A DNA stretch of 64,000 nucleotides from Flavobacterium sp. LMO8 (GTDB taxonomy: Bacteria > Bacteroidota > Bacteroidia > Flavobacteriales > Flavobacteriaceae): the NCBI RefSeq assembly GCF_009495755.1, contig NZ_WIBJ01000031.1, forward strand, positions 62,001-126,000, read 5' to 3'. The first letter of the stretch is position 1; each line of letters opens with the position of its first letter. The notes under the pieces were generated by a model. That model saw only the letters and a program-made list of their open reading frames with translations, had not been told where the DNA came from and did no database searches. Below are positions 54,237 through 62,744 of this stretch, one piece after another. Both the position numbers and the translations under genes were made by a program.

Positions 54237-54614
54237 TTACTTTTTGTTTAGCAATCTTATTGTAAAATAGACATCTAGACTTAAAAAAAATAGAAAAGTG
54301 ATGAAAAAATTAATTTTGTTTGTTTCAAGCATTACCTTATTTTGAAATAAATATTCGGTAGCAAAAAAATAACTTATCCCTACTTTTAACGTTGATAATC
54401 CTAAAAAAGCAAACCCTAATTGTTCTTTAGCGGTTTCATAGATTTTAATCATTGCTAACAAAATAGCCAATGTCATTATAAATTGTAAAGCATATGACAT
54501 TAAAAAAGGTATTGTGTCAATCTTGTTTAAAAAAGTAACTATTCCAAAATGAATTAGAAAAAAACCGATTGAAATTAATAAAGCTTGAACAGTTACGGGT
54601 AATTTTTTTAACAT
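54237..54614 (-). CDS. small four-helix membrane protein next to atpB (AtpI-like position)
   Basis: A 125-residue protein with about four transmembrane helices (LLISIGFFLIHFGIVTFL, YALQFIMTLAILLAMI, FLGLSTLKVGISYFFA and a C-terminal ITFLFFLSLDVYF). It resembles a family of small flavobacterial membrane proteins found next to atpB, possibly the equivalent of AtpI. It may help assemble the c ring or supply Mg2+. That role is inference. It starts 2 nt after atpZ. Confidence 0.75.
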   Translation of the reverse strand: MLKKLPVTVQALLISIGFFLIHFGIVTFLNKIDTIPFLMSYALQFIMTLAILLAMIKIYETAKEQLGFAFLGLSTLKVGISYFFATEYLFQNKVMLETNKINFFITFLFFLSLDVYFTIRLLNKK

Positions 54615-54616
54615 CT

Positions 54617-54841
54617 TTACTTATTATTATTTAATTGATTTACTTGTTTGATTACATTATATAAGGCTACGAAAACACCAAGAAGTGTAATTCCTTTTAG
54701 AAAATAAGCTTCTGGATTTGGGTATTTTTCATCGAGCCATCTTCCAAGATACGAAAAGCCAAAAATAATCAATCCCATTTGAAATGGGATATTAATTAGT
54801 GCCAACCACTTATTGGATTGTTTTTTATTGTTTGAATCCAT
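54617..54841 (-). CDS. atpZ: AtpZ/AtpI family protein
   Basis: A 74-residue protein with two transmembrane helices (NIPFQMGLIIFGFSYLG and FLKGITLLGVFVALYNVIKQ) and the WLDEKYPNP loop characteristic of AtpZ-type accessory proteins of F1Fo. I chose ATG 54841, which overlaps the bactofilin stop as TAATG, over an ATG at 54868. It probably helps assemble the ATP synthase. Confidence 0.85.
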   Translation of the reverse strand: MDSNNKKQSNKWLALINIPFQMGLIIFGFSYLGRWLDEKYPNPEAYFLKGITLLGVFVALYNVIKQVNQLNNNK

Positions 54842-55200
54842 TATTTGTTTTGAGTTCGCATCTCGCAACTCGCTTCAAATCGAGCTCCTGGTTCTACAGC
54901 AAGTTTTCCAACAATTACTTCTCCTGTTATATGTGCTTTTGATTTTATGTTTAGCATGTCTTCGGCTTGAAGTTTTCCAGAAAATTTACCTTCAATATCG
55001 ATGCTTTTACAAACAATATCACCAATTACTTCTCCTGTAGGTCCAATTACTATTTTTCCTTCGGAAGTGAAATTTCCAGAAAGTTTTCCGTCTAATCTAA
55101 AATCAGCCAATGTAGTGATATCTCCGTTTATCGTAGTTCCTTCAACAATTCTATTGGTTTTTCCTAATAAATGATCTTGGTTTTTAACTTTATCAAACAT
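54841..55200 (-). CDS. bactofilin (polymer-forming cytoskeletal protein)
   Basis: A 119-residue protein with a short N-terminal tail and a right-handed beta-helix core (about 20-112). The core is made of strand repeats such as TTINGDITTLADFRLDGKL, GKIVIGPTGEVIGDI and ITGEVIVGKLAVEPGA. Bactofilins self-assemble into filaments that localise cell-wall and envelope machinery. It sits between sprE and atpZ, with a 20-nt gap after sprE and a TAATG overlap with atpZ. Confidence 0.92.
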   Translation of the reverse strand: MFDKVKNQDHLLGKTNRIVEGTTINGDITTLADFRLDGKLSGNFTSEGKIVIGPTGEVIGDIVCKSIDIEGKFSGKLQAEDMLNIKSKAHITGEVIVGKLAVEPGARFEASCEMRTQNK

Positions 55201-55220
55201 TTTATGAGGTTTTGGGGTTA

Positions 55221-57836
55221 TTATTTATTCAACAAAAGCCATTCTTCAAATTTTTTCTTCATTTGAACAATTTTATAATCTTCGGTCGAAATGATGTAGG
55301 CTTGGTCTTTGATTTTGTAATTTTTGTGTTCTTTTAAAACTGATAATACTGAGTTTGCCGATTCTTTTGAACTAAATCCATGAATTACAATAAAATTATC
55401 AGTTAGATTGTAAATATCTTCAGATGATTTTATAGTATTTACATTTAGGTCTTTTAGATACTTTGCTGTTTTATCTGTAAGGTTTTTAACTTCTTTGCCG
55501 TAAGGAAAGCTTTTTGGAAAAATAATTTTGTAACTCGTTGGTTGTACTAAACCAAAATCCAATGCTTCAATTAATGGAACTTCCATTTGCACTATTTTTT
55601 CGGCTTGTTTTCCTTCATCAACATTAGGATAGGTCAGTGCAACAAAATTTAATGCTTTTTTATATTCTTCTACACCTTTTAATCTGGCCAATGTTTTTGC
55701 TTTAAGCATTTCAAATTTTGGCAAAGATTCTTCTCCAGCAAATTTAAAAATGGCCTCATCTACTTCTGCAAAAACTTCTCTTACTTGATTGTTTTCAAAT
55801 TTTTTGTATAATGTGTTAAAAACAATTTCTGGGTTATCGTTATCCGTAATTTCAACTTCTGGATTATTCAAAATTTGAGCATATCGGCTATCCGGATATT
55901 GAGCCAATATTTGTTGTTTCATCTCCGCTGCTTTTGAAGGCGAAATTTGCTGATAAATTTTGCACAAATTATACATTGCAGGAAGTACCAAACGCTCTTC
56001 TGGTTTGTTTTTTAACAATTGCTCTAAACGAGAAGCTGCTAATTGGTATTCTTTAAATTTTTCTTTATAAATTAATCCTAATTGATAGTAAGCTAAATTT
56101 CTGTCTTTTGCTAAACTATCTATAAGTTTTGGGTCAGATGGGATTTGTTTTAAATAAAATTCTACTGTGTATAATGGATTTGTAACTTCCTCTTCCTTTT
56201 TATTATCATCAAAGTTTTCATCTGTATTCTCATCTTCTTTTGAATCATTATTTGAATTATTATCTTTCAAATTAGACCATTTCCAATTATCTTTTAATTT
56301 GCGTTTTCCCCATTTGGTTGCGAATTCTTTTTTGCCATATTCAACCGTAACAGGATTGTTGAAATAAAATGTACTATTATCTGAAGGATTCATCATTCCC
56401 GGCGGTAAATTTGATGCTCCACCGGTTTTTGTATTTGATATTATTGAATTATCTTTCCCGCTAATATTTGCAGGGTTTGAGCTAGCATTTTGATTGGCTA
56501 ATAAATTGGCTTCTTTTTTTGCTTTTTTATCGTCTTCAATTTTTAATTTTGCAATATACTTTTCATAATATTGATTTCTGTCTGAATCATTCATAGCCAC
56601 AACTGATAAAATACTATCGTTTTGTTGTGCTATGGTTTCATACTTAATTACGTCGTCAAGATTAATTCTTTTTTTCTTGATTTTTCTATATTCTCTTGTT
56701 CGATCATCTAACCGAATTAGAGTACTATCGTAATATTTTCCAGCTGTTTTGTATTGAGCTTCTTTGAAATAAATTTCACCAATATTTCTATAATTTGAAG
56801 ATACTAAATAATTGTCTTGAGAACCCGATTTAATGGATCTATTATAGAAAGATATTGCTTTTTGATTTAATCCATGTTTGTCATAAAAAATTCCCATTTG
56901 ATGATTCAAAATATCCAAATAAGGTCGGTTTTCTCTATCTTCTAAAAGTTTGTTAAATTTTTCTACAAAAGCTAAAGTATCGCCTTTTTTGTAATCAAAT
57001 TGTTGTGCTTGTTTTGCATGTGCTTGAACAACATATCTACGAGGCGCTTTTCTATTCATGTCAATTACATCCTGAAAGGTAGCATAGGCACTATCATTAT
57101 GTTGAAGATTCTCATATAACTGACCTAAAATAAATGTATATCGAGCCCTTTCCTCATTGTCATTAGTTGCTTCTTTTGCCACTTTTAAAGCTGCAATTGC
57201 AGTATCTTTAACTTCTATATTAATGAAAGCTTGAGCTAGCATGGCATTTGCGTCAGCTAAATCTTGACCCTTGATTTTTTTGTCTTTTAAAAGCAGTTTT
57301 AAATTTTTAATGGCAACATCTTCATTATCTAACCTAATGTTTATTTTTTCGCGCCACACTTTAGCATGATAAATACGGTCGCTTAATGGATATTTGTAAA
57401 GTATGTAATTTAACGCTTCTAATGATGGAATAAATCGATTTTCGTAAAAACGTGACTTTGCTAAAAGTAAATAGGCTTCATCCATTTGAGGATTTTTTTC
57501 AGTTCCAGCAATATTCATAGAATGTTTTTGAATTGCTTTTACTGCTTTTTCTTCAGCTCGTTCAAAATTCTTGTTTTTTGTTTGACCTGGCAAAGCTGCC
57601 TCATCAGAAACAGAAGTTCGTTCAACCGGAAGCACTTCCCAAAAATTGTCTTTGTAAGTTGCTTTTAAATCTTCTAATCCTTTAGTTAATGCTAAATTTC
57701 CGTTATACAAAACATTGTATTCTGTTGTTACGGCGTGAAAATTTCGATTGATAAATTTGTCTTTTTTAACAGAACAAGCTATCAAAAAAAAGATAAAACC
57801 AATCGAAAAAGAGTATTTTATTATAGTGCTTTTCAA
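55221..57836 (-). CDS. sprE: T9SS/gliding lipoprotein SprE (PorW)
   Basis: An 871-residue TPR lipoprotein recognised as SprE, the flavobacterial PorW, required for type IX secretion and gliding in F. johnsoniae. The signal peptide ends at LIAC (Cys21). TPRs cover about 110-410 and a second block lies after about 590. Between them is a low-complexity Asn/Asp/Lys-rich linker (about 515-560). The C-terminal part has SPOR-like text (FIVIHGFSSKESANSVL). It is cotranscribed with the bactofilin. It should sit in the outer membrane facing the periplasm. Confidence 0.88.
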   Translation of the reverse strand: MKSTIIKYSFSIGFIFFLIACSVKKDKFINRNFHAVTTEYNVLYNGNLALTKGLEDLKATYKDNFWEVLPVERTSVSDEAALPGQTKNKNFERAEEKAVKAIQKHSMNIAGTEKNPQMDEAYLLLAKSRFYENRFIPSLEALNYILYKYPLSDRIYHAKVWREKINIRLDNEDVAIKNLKLLLKDKKIKGQDLADANAMLAQAFINIEVKDTAIAALKVAKEATNDNEERARYTFILGQLYENLQHNDSAYATFQDVIDMNRKAPRRYVVQAHAKQAQQFDYKKGDTLAFVEKFNKLLEDRENRPYLDILNHQMGIFYDKHGLNQKAISFYNRSIKSGSQDNYLVSSNYRNIGEIYFKEAQYKTAGKYYDSTLIRLDDRTREYRKIKKKRINLDDVIKYETIAQQNDSILSVVAMNDSDRNQYYEKYIAKLKIEDDKKAKKEANLLANQNASSNPANISGKDNSIISNTKTGGASNLPPGMMNPSDNSTFYFNNPVTVEYGKKEFATKWGKRKLKDNWKWSNLKDNNSNNDSKEDENTDENFDDNKKEEEVTNPLYTVEFYLKQIPSDPKLIDSLAKDRNLAYYQLGLIYKEKFKEYQLAASRLEQLLKNKPEERLVLPAMYNLCKIYQQISPSKAAEMKQQILAQYPDSRYAQILNNPEVEITDNDNPEIVFNTLYKKFENNQVREVFAEVDEAIFKFAGEESLPKFEMLKAKTLARLKGVEEYKKALNFVALTYPNVDEGKQAEKIVQMEVPLIEALDFGLVQPTSYKIIFPKSFPYGKEVKNLTDKTAKYLKDLNVNTIKSSEDIYNLTDNFIVIHGFSSKESANSVLSVLKEHKNYKIKDQAYIISTEDYKIVQMKKKFEEWLLLNK

Positions 57837-57943
57837 TGTAAAAACGTATTTGTACTTAAACTACTAAAATCACTTTTTAGTATGTATAGAGTGGTAAAAA
57901 TACGTTTCTTTTTTTGATGAGAAAAAAAATAGTTGTTTTTTTG

Positions 57944-58609
57944 TTAATCAAATACATTTTTAAGGTCTTTTATAACCTTAAATGCAACATCAATTTGATC
58001 ATCACTTACTATAATTGTAAACTCATTTGTAGTTGAAATTACCTCATGAATAATAATTCCTTCCCAAGCTAACCTTTGAAAAATATAATAGTAAACTCCA
58101 GGAGTAGAAATATTTTCTTGTGGTAATTTTACAGTAATAGATGAAAGATTTTCTATTTTATGAGTTAATTTTTCGTTCTTAAATATCGTTTCTACAATTG
58201 ATTCAACGGATGTGCTAGTAACAATATTGGTTTCATTTACCCCACGAGACGAAGTATAAAAAATATCTTGTTGCCTATTAATTTCAGAAATTAATTTCGC
58301 TTGATTTTCTAAAAGAGTATCTGAACTAATAAATGTATAATCACTAAGTGAAGAGCGAACCGTAATTTCACCAATATTTTTTAAGACTTTTGAAATTTTA
58401 TAGTTGATTTTAAAATCTAATTCTTCCGAAAGCCTTTTCAGAGACATTACAACAGCACCTTGTTTTACATCTTTTCCTAAATGTGCTTCTAATTCTGGCA
58501 TCATTATTCTTGCTAAAGAAGTCAAATTGATAATCCCTTGAGAAAGTGAACTTAGTAAAAAAGGCTTAGATTTAATGTATTGTTCTACTACTGAGGATAT
58601 AGTTTTCAT
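57944..58609 (-). CDS. ACT-domain-like protein (often labelled aspartate kinase)
   Basis: A 221-residue protein that starts with a helical region (SVVEQYIKSKPFLLSSLSQG, an apparent winged-helix-like segment) and ends with two ACT-like halves (ITVKLPQENISTPGVYYYIF, IIIHEVISTTNEFTIIVSDD). It has none of the kinase residues of aspartokinases, so that label would be wrong. It may be a small-molecule sensor. The gene has its own leader. Confidence 0.7.
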   Translation of the reverse strand: MKTISSVVEQYIKSKPFLLSSLSQGIINLTSLARIMMPELEAHLGKDVKQGAVVMSLKRLSEELDFKINYKISKVLKNIGEITVRSSLSDYTFISSDTLLENQAKLISEINRQQDIFYTSSRGVNETNIVTSTSVESIVETIFKNEKLTHKIENLSSITVKLPQENISTPGVYYYIFQRLAWEGIIIHEVISTTNEFTIIVSDDQIDVAFKVIKDLKNVFD

Positions 58610-58671
58610 GTTTTTAGTTGTTTGTTTGGCGCAAAGATAAAAACAAAAAATAATTTGTTACAAATTTAACA

Positions 58672-59031
58672 TTAAAAATAATAAAACGCTTCTTCGATGT
58701 GTTCTATAACAAATTCTGTGTTTTCTTTATGAATAGCAATAATATCAAATCGGACTTCTAAATCCAAGTCGTTTTGGGTAACATATTCATTTATAGCTTT
58801 TAACAACAATTGAATCTTTTTGGGTTTTACAAATTCTTGTGGCAAACCAAAATCTAAACTCGAACGCGTTTTAACTTCTACAACTGCCAAAATATTATCT
58901 TTTTGAGCAATAATGTCAATTTCGGCTTTATCAAAAGTCCAATTGGTTTCCAAAATTTCATAGCCGTTTTTTTCTAAGAAATCGACTGCTAATTCTTCTC
59001 CAAGTTTTCCTAAATCGTTGTGTTCTGCCAT
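58672..59031 (-). CDS. YraN family (UPF0102) nuclease-like protein
   Basis: A 119-residue protein with the YraN order: GKLGEELAVDFLEKNGYEIL, then EIDIIAQKDNILAVVEVKTR, which carries the D-x(n)-E-x-K residues of the restriction-endonuclease/Holliday-resolvase fold. The activity has not been settled for the family. Its start is 4 nt from a dispersed repeat. The carboxypeptidase gene is 40 nt upstream. Confidence 0.9.
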   Translation of the reverse strand: MAEHNDLGKLGEELAVDFLEKNGYEILETNWTFDKAEIDIIAQKDNILAVVEVKTRSSLDFGLPQEFVKPKKIQLLLKAINEYVTQNDLDLEVRFDIIAIHKENTEFVIEHIEEAFYYF

Positions 59032-59034
59032 TTT

Positions 59035-59060
59035 TCAATGTGTCAATTTTCAATGTGTCG
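59035..59060. repeat. dispersed repeat upstream of yraN
   Basis: TCAATGTGTCAATTTTCAAT followed by GTGTCGAT matches the unit at 49431-49458 except for two substitutions and one indel, in the same orientation. It fills most of the 40-nt gap between two minus-strand genes. Confidence 0.7.
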
Positions 59061-59071
59061 ATATGCCAATT

Positions 59072-60028
59072 TTAATGAAATTGAAGTTTCACTTCTTTTT
59101 CATTTACTTCAAAATCTACTTGTTTTCCAAGAATCAAAGTTCGATTGTCTTTTTGATGTCCGGCTGGAAATTCAAACACAATTGGAATATTGTATTCTTT
59201 GGCAATTGCAGTAATGATTTGCACTTCATTTTGACCGAACGGAATTTCGTTATCGTGCATGTCAGCCATACTTCCCACAATAATTCCTTTTACATTTTCG
59301 AAATAACCATTACGTTTTAGGTTATACATCATTCTATCGATGTGATACAAATATTCATCCAAATCTTCAATAAAGAGAATTTTTCCTTTCGTATCAATCG
59401 ATGATTTTGAACCCAATAAACTATATAAAATCGATATATTTCCTCCTACTAATTCACCCGAAGCTTTTCCTTTTATATCGTATGGTTTTGATGGAACAGT
59501 ATATGAAATAGTTACTCCAAAAAGTGCTTTTCGTAAGGTTTCTTTCACTTCTTCAGGTGCTTTTGGAACTGTAAATGGCATTATCGAATGCAAAGTAGCT
59601 ACTCGTTCCACATTCAATTGACTGTGCAAAACAGTAACATCAGAAAATCCCATAATCCATTTGGGATGTTTTTTGAATTTGGTAAAATCTAACGAATCTA
59701 TAATTCGAACGGTTCCATAACCACCACGCGCGCACCAAATCGCTTTGACATTGTCGTCATCCATCATTTCTTGAAAATCAGCAATTCGTTCAGCGTCAGT
59801 TCCACCAAGCTGACAACTATCTAAACCTATGGTTTTGCCTAATTTGGCTTTTAATCCCCAAGATTCTAATAATTCAATAGGAGGTTTGGCATCTTCTGGA
59901 AAAAATTTACGTGCTGTACAAACAATAGCAACTGTGTCGCCTTTTTTAAGATAAGGTGGAATTTTCATTTTCTTTTGCGAATGAGAAAAGTTTGAAATTA
60001 AAATAAGTATCAAAATAAATCTATACAT
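59072..60028 (-). CDS. LD-carboxypeptidase (S66 family)
   Basis: A 318-residue peptidase that removes the terminal D-Ala from murein tetrapeptides. A signal peptide (about 1-18, SNFSHS) suggests a periplasmic location, unlike cytoplasmic E. coli LdcA. The nucleophile is Ser129 in MGFSDVTVLH, RGGYGTVRI is conserved, and the Glu/His of the triad are expected in LFIEDLDEYLYHID and PAGHQKDNR. A TAnnTTTG box lies 20 nt upstream. Confidence 0.92.
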   Translation of the reverse strand: MYRFILILILISNFSHSQKKMKIPPYLKKGDTVAIVCTARKFFPEDAKPPIELLESWGLKAKLGKTIGLDSCQLGGTDAERIADFQEMMDDDNVKAIWCARGGYGTVRIIDSLDFTKFKKHPKWIMGFSDVTVLHSQLNVERVATLHSIMPFTVPKAPEEVKETLRKALFGVTISYTVPSKPYDIKGKASGELVGGNISILYSLLGSKSSIDTKGKILFIEDLDEYLYHIDRMMYNLKRNGYFENVKGIIVGSMADMHDNEIPFGQNEVQIITAIAKEYNIPIVFEFPAGHQKDNRTLILGKQVDFEVNEKEVKLQFH

Positions 60029-60047
60029 AGTCAGATTTTATTAACTC

Positions 60048-60055
60048 AAAAGTAA
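60048..60055 (-). promoter_or_regulatory. -7 box of the LD-carboxypeptidase gene
   Basis: CAAAAGTA reads TACTTTTG on the minus strand, matching TAnnTTTG, 19 nt upstream of the ATG. No clear -33 box. Confidence 0.45.
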
Positions 60056-60163
60056 ACAAAATCCAATTAAAATTCGGGATTTCGTCACTAATCGATTATT
60101 TTTGTTTCAGTTTTTAATAAAATAATCTTTGCTCTCTTAAAATAACACTTCTGTTGTTCGGAA

Positions 60164-60195
60164 TTTAACGCAAAGTTTAGAAGTTTTTCGCAAAG
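60164..60195. repeat. left 32-bp inverted repeat of the GxxExxY cassette
   Basis: TTTAACGCAAAG, five variable bases, then AAGTTTTTCGCAAAG. It is the complement of 60635-60666 at 27 of 32 positions, all five differences being in the central spacer. Confidence 0.88.
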
Positions 60196-60210
60196 TCAAA
60201 AAAGGAAAGA

Positions 60211-60588
60211 ATGACAGAAAATGAAATCTCAAATAAAGTTATTGGAATTGCCATAGAAGTTCACAATGCATTAGGTCCGGGTTTACTTGAAAATACCTAC
60301 AAAGAATGTCTTTATTATAAACTTGTTCAAGCAGGATTTAAAGTTGAAAAAGAAAAATCAATTCCATTGATTTTTGAAGAAGTTAAACTAGATTGCGGTT
60401 ACAGAATCGATTTACTTGTTGAAGACAAACTCGTTTTAGAATTAAAAAGCGTTGAAGAACTTTCTGAGCTTCATTTTGCTCAAACTTTAACTTATTTAAG
60501 GCTTGGTAACTTCAAATTGGGCTTACTTTTAAACTTTAATTCCGTTCTTTTAAAAGAAGGTATCAGACGAGTTGTAAATAAATTATAA
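60211..60588 (+). CDS. GxxExxY protein (PD-(D/E)XK nuclease-like)
   Basis: A 125-residue protein with the family signature GLLENTY and preceding IGIAIEVHNALGPG. A nuclease-like core has the residues Asp in YRIDLLVEDK and Glu-x-Lys in VLELKSVEEL. The family belongs to the PD-(D/E)XK superfamily by fold, but its biological function is not known. It is bracketed by 32-bp inverted repeats and lies 88 nt upstream of metG in the same direction. Confidence 0.9.
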   Translation: MTENEISNKVIGIAIEVHNALGPGLLENTYKECLYYKLVQAGFKVEKEKSIPLIFEEVKLDCGYRIDLLVEDKLVLELKSVEELSELHFAQTLTYLRLGNFKLGLLLNFNSVLLKEGIRRVVNKL

Positions 60589-60634
60589 TTTTCACGACAT
60601 TTGCACTTTTAAAACTTAAAATTTCTTTGCAAAG

Positions 60635-60666
60635 CTTTGCGAAAAACTTGGCGTCTTTGCGTTAAA
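60635..60666. repeat. right 32-bp inverted repeat of the GxxExxY cassette
   Basis: CTTTGCGAAAAACTT, five variable bases, then CTTTGCGTTAAA, the complement of 60164-60195. It overlaps a perfect 12-bp palindrome GCAAAGCTTTGC (60629-60640) and ends 10 nt before the metG ATG. Confidence 0.88.
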
Positions 60667-60676
60667 ATAAAAAATT

Positions 60677-62734
60677 ATGTTAGAAAATCCGAAAAGATAT
60701 ACGATTACAGCGGCTTTACCTTATACAAATGGTCCTATTCACATTGGGCATTTAGCAGGTGTTTATGTTCCTTCCGATATTTATGCAAGATATTTACGTT
60801 TGCAAGGAAAAGATGTAGCTTTCATTTGCGGAAGCGACGAGCACGGTGTGGCGATTTCAATGAAAGCTAAAAAAGAAGGGATTACGCCTCAACAAGTAAT
60901 TGATAAATATGACGGAATCATTCGTCAATCGTTTTTAGATTTCGGGATTTCTTTTGATAATTATTCGAGAACTTCTGCCGAGATTCATCATAAAACAGCT
61001 TCAGAATTTTTCAAAAAATTATATGATAACGGTGACTTCATAGAAGAAACTACCGAACAATTATACGATGCAAAAGCGGACCAATTCTTAGCAGACCGTT
61101 TCGTAACTGGAACTTGTCCAAAATGCGACAATCCAGAAGCATACGGAGATCAATGTGAAAAATGTGGCTCCACTTTAAATGCAACCGATTTAATTAATCC
61201 AAAATCAACTATTACAGGCGAAACTCCAATTTTAAAATCAACCAAACACTGGTTTTTGCCTTTAAATCGATACGAATCGTTCTTAAGAGAATGGATTTTA
61301 GAAGGTCATAAAAACGATTGGAAACCAAATGTTTACGGACAAGTAAAATCATGGGTTGATGGTGGTTTAGAACCAAGAGCCGTAACGCGTGATTTGGATT
61401 GGGGAATTGACGTTCCAGTTGAAGGTGCAGAAGGAAAAAAATTATACGTTTGGTTTGATGCGCCAATTGGCTATATTTCATCTACCAAAGAATGGGCAGC
61501 TCGCGAAGGAAAAGATTGGGAACCGTATTGGAAAGATGCCAATACAAAATTGGTTCACTTCATTGGAAAAGACAATATCGTGTTCCATTGCATCATTTTT
61601 CCGGCGATGTTAAAAGCAGAAGGAAGTTATATTTTACCTAATAATGTTCCGGCAAATGAATTCTTGAATTTAGAAGGAAACAAATTATCGACTTCTAAAA
61701 ACTGGGCGGTTTGGTTGCACGAATATTTACAAGATTTCCCAGAAAAACAAGATTCGTTGCGTTATGCGTTAACGGCAAATGCTCCAGAAACCAAAGACAA
61801 CGACTTCACTTGGAAAGATTTTCAAGCAAGAAACAATAATGAATTAGCTGCGATTTTTGGAAATTTCATCAACCGTGTCGTGGTGCTAACCAACAAATAT
61901 TACAACGGAATTGTTCCTGCTCCAAACGAATTTTCAGAAGTTGACGAGCAAACCTTAGCCGAATTAAAAGCGTATCCAGCAGTAATTTCAAGTTCAATTG
62001 AACGTTACAGATTCAGAGAAGCGTTAGGTGAATTAATGAACGTTGCTCGTTTAGGAAACAAATATTTAGCGGATGAAGAACCGTGGAAAATGGTAAAAGA
62101 AAATCCAGCAAGAGTGCAAACTCAAATGTATGTGGCGTTACAAATTGCTTCTGCATTAGCAGTTTTATCGGAACCATTTTTACCTTTTACGGCTAAAAAA
62201 TTATCGAATATTTTAAAAATCGATGCTTTAGGTTGGAATGATGTAACGACTAAAACAGATTTATTACCCGCAGGACATCAAATTGGTCAAGCCGAAATCT
62301 TGTTTGCCCAAATTGAAGATGCCGAAATCCAAAAACAATTAGACAAATTAGAAGCAACTAAAACGGCCAATAAAGTGGAAAACGCAAAAGCTGAACCGCA
62401 AAAAGAAACGGCTTCATTTGAAGATTTTGCAAAAATAGATTTACGAATTGGAACCATCATCGAAGCAGAAAAAATGCCAAAAGCCAACAAACTTTTAGTT
62501 TTAAAAGTAGATACTGGAATTGATGTAAGAACTATTGTTTCTGGCATTGCAGAGCATTTTACACCGGAAGAAGTAATTGGGAAACGCGTAACGGTTTTAG
62601 TAAACTTAGCACCAAGAGCTTTACGCGGTGTAGAAAGCGAAGGTATGTTGTTATTAACGAACAACGCGGAAGGAAAATTAGTTTTCGTAAATCCAGATGC
62701 GGAAGGTGTGATTAATGGCGCGATGATTTCTTAA
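60677..62734 (+). CDS. metG: methionyl-tRNA synthetase
   Basis: A 685-residue class I synthetase that charges tRNA-Met. HIGH is in [10 protein letters not shown], and the KMSKS equivalent is KLSTSKN. A zinc-knuckle insert has CPKC and CEKC (about 147-163). The C-terminal tRNA-binding (EMAP/Trbp111) domain (about 575-685, [20 protein letters not shown]) gives dimerisation. The length is normal for the E. coli type. Its leader is the end of the GxxExxY cassette. Confidence 0.97.
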   Translation: MLENPKRYTITAALPYTNGPIHIGHLAGVYVPSDIYARYLRLQGKDVAFICGSDEHGVAISMKAKKEGITPQQVIDKYDGIIRQSFLDFGISFDNYSRTSAEIHHKTASEFFKKLYDNGDFIEETTEQLYDAKADQFLADRFVTGTCPKCDNPEAYGDQCEKCGSTLNATDLINPKSTITGETPILKSTKHWFLPLNRYESFLREWILEGHKNDWKPNVYGQVKSWVDGGLEPRAVTRDLDWGIDVPVEGAEGKKLYVWFDAPIGYISSTKEWAAREGKDWEPYWKDANTKLVHFIGKDNIVFHCIIFPAMLKAEGSYILPNNVPANEFLNLEGNKLSTSKNWAVWLHEYLQDFPEKQDSLRYALTANAPETKDNDFTWKDFQARNNNELAAIFGNFINRVVVLTNKYYNGIVPAPNEFSEVDEQTLAELKAYPAVISSSIERYRFREALGELMNVARLGNKYLADEEPWKMVKENPARVQTQMYVALQIASALAVLSEPFLPFTAKKLSNILKIDALGWNDVTTKTDLLPAGHQIGQAEILFAQIEDAEIQKQLDKLEATKTANKVENAKAEPQKETASFEDFAKIDLRIGTIIEAEKMPKANKLLVLKVDTGIDVRTIVSGIAEHFTPEEVIGKRVTVLVNLAPRALRGVESEGMLLLTNNAEGKLVFVNPDAEGVINGAMIS

Positions 62735-62744
62735 AACACAAAAT

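Larger units (their letters stand above)
60164..60666. mobile_element. candidate inverted-repeat cassette carrying a GxxExxY gene
   Basis: The 32-bp inverted repeats at each end enclose one gene and little else, within the short space between a minus-strand carboxypeptidase gene and metG. No transposase is present and no target-site duplication is obvious. A possible promoter TTTG-N18-AATCTTTG lies outside the left end (60102-60131). Mobility is inferred from structure only. Confidence 0.5.

Noticed and set aside
60164..60666. complete insertion sequence
   Set aside because: There are inverted repeats, but the enclosed gene is not a transposase and no target-site duplication is clear, so it is described as a candidate cassette only.
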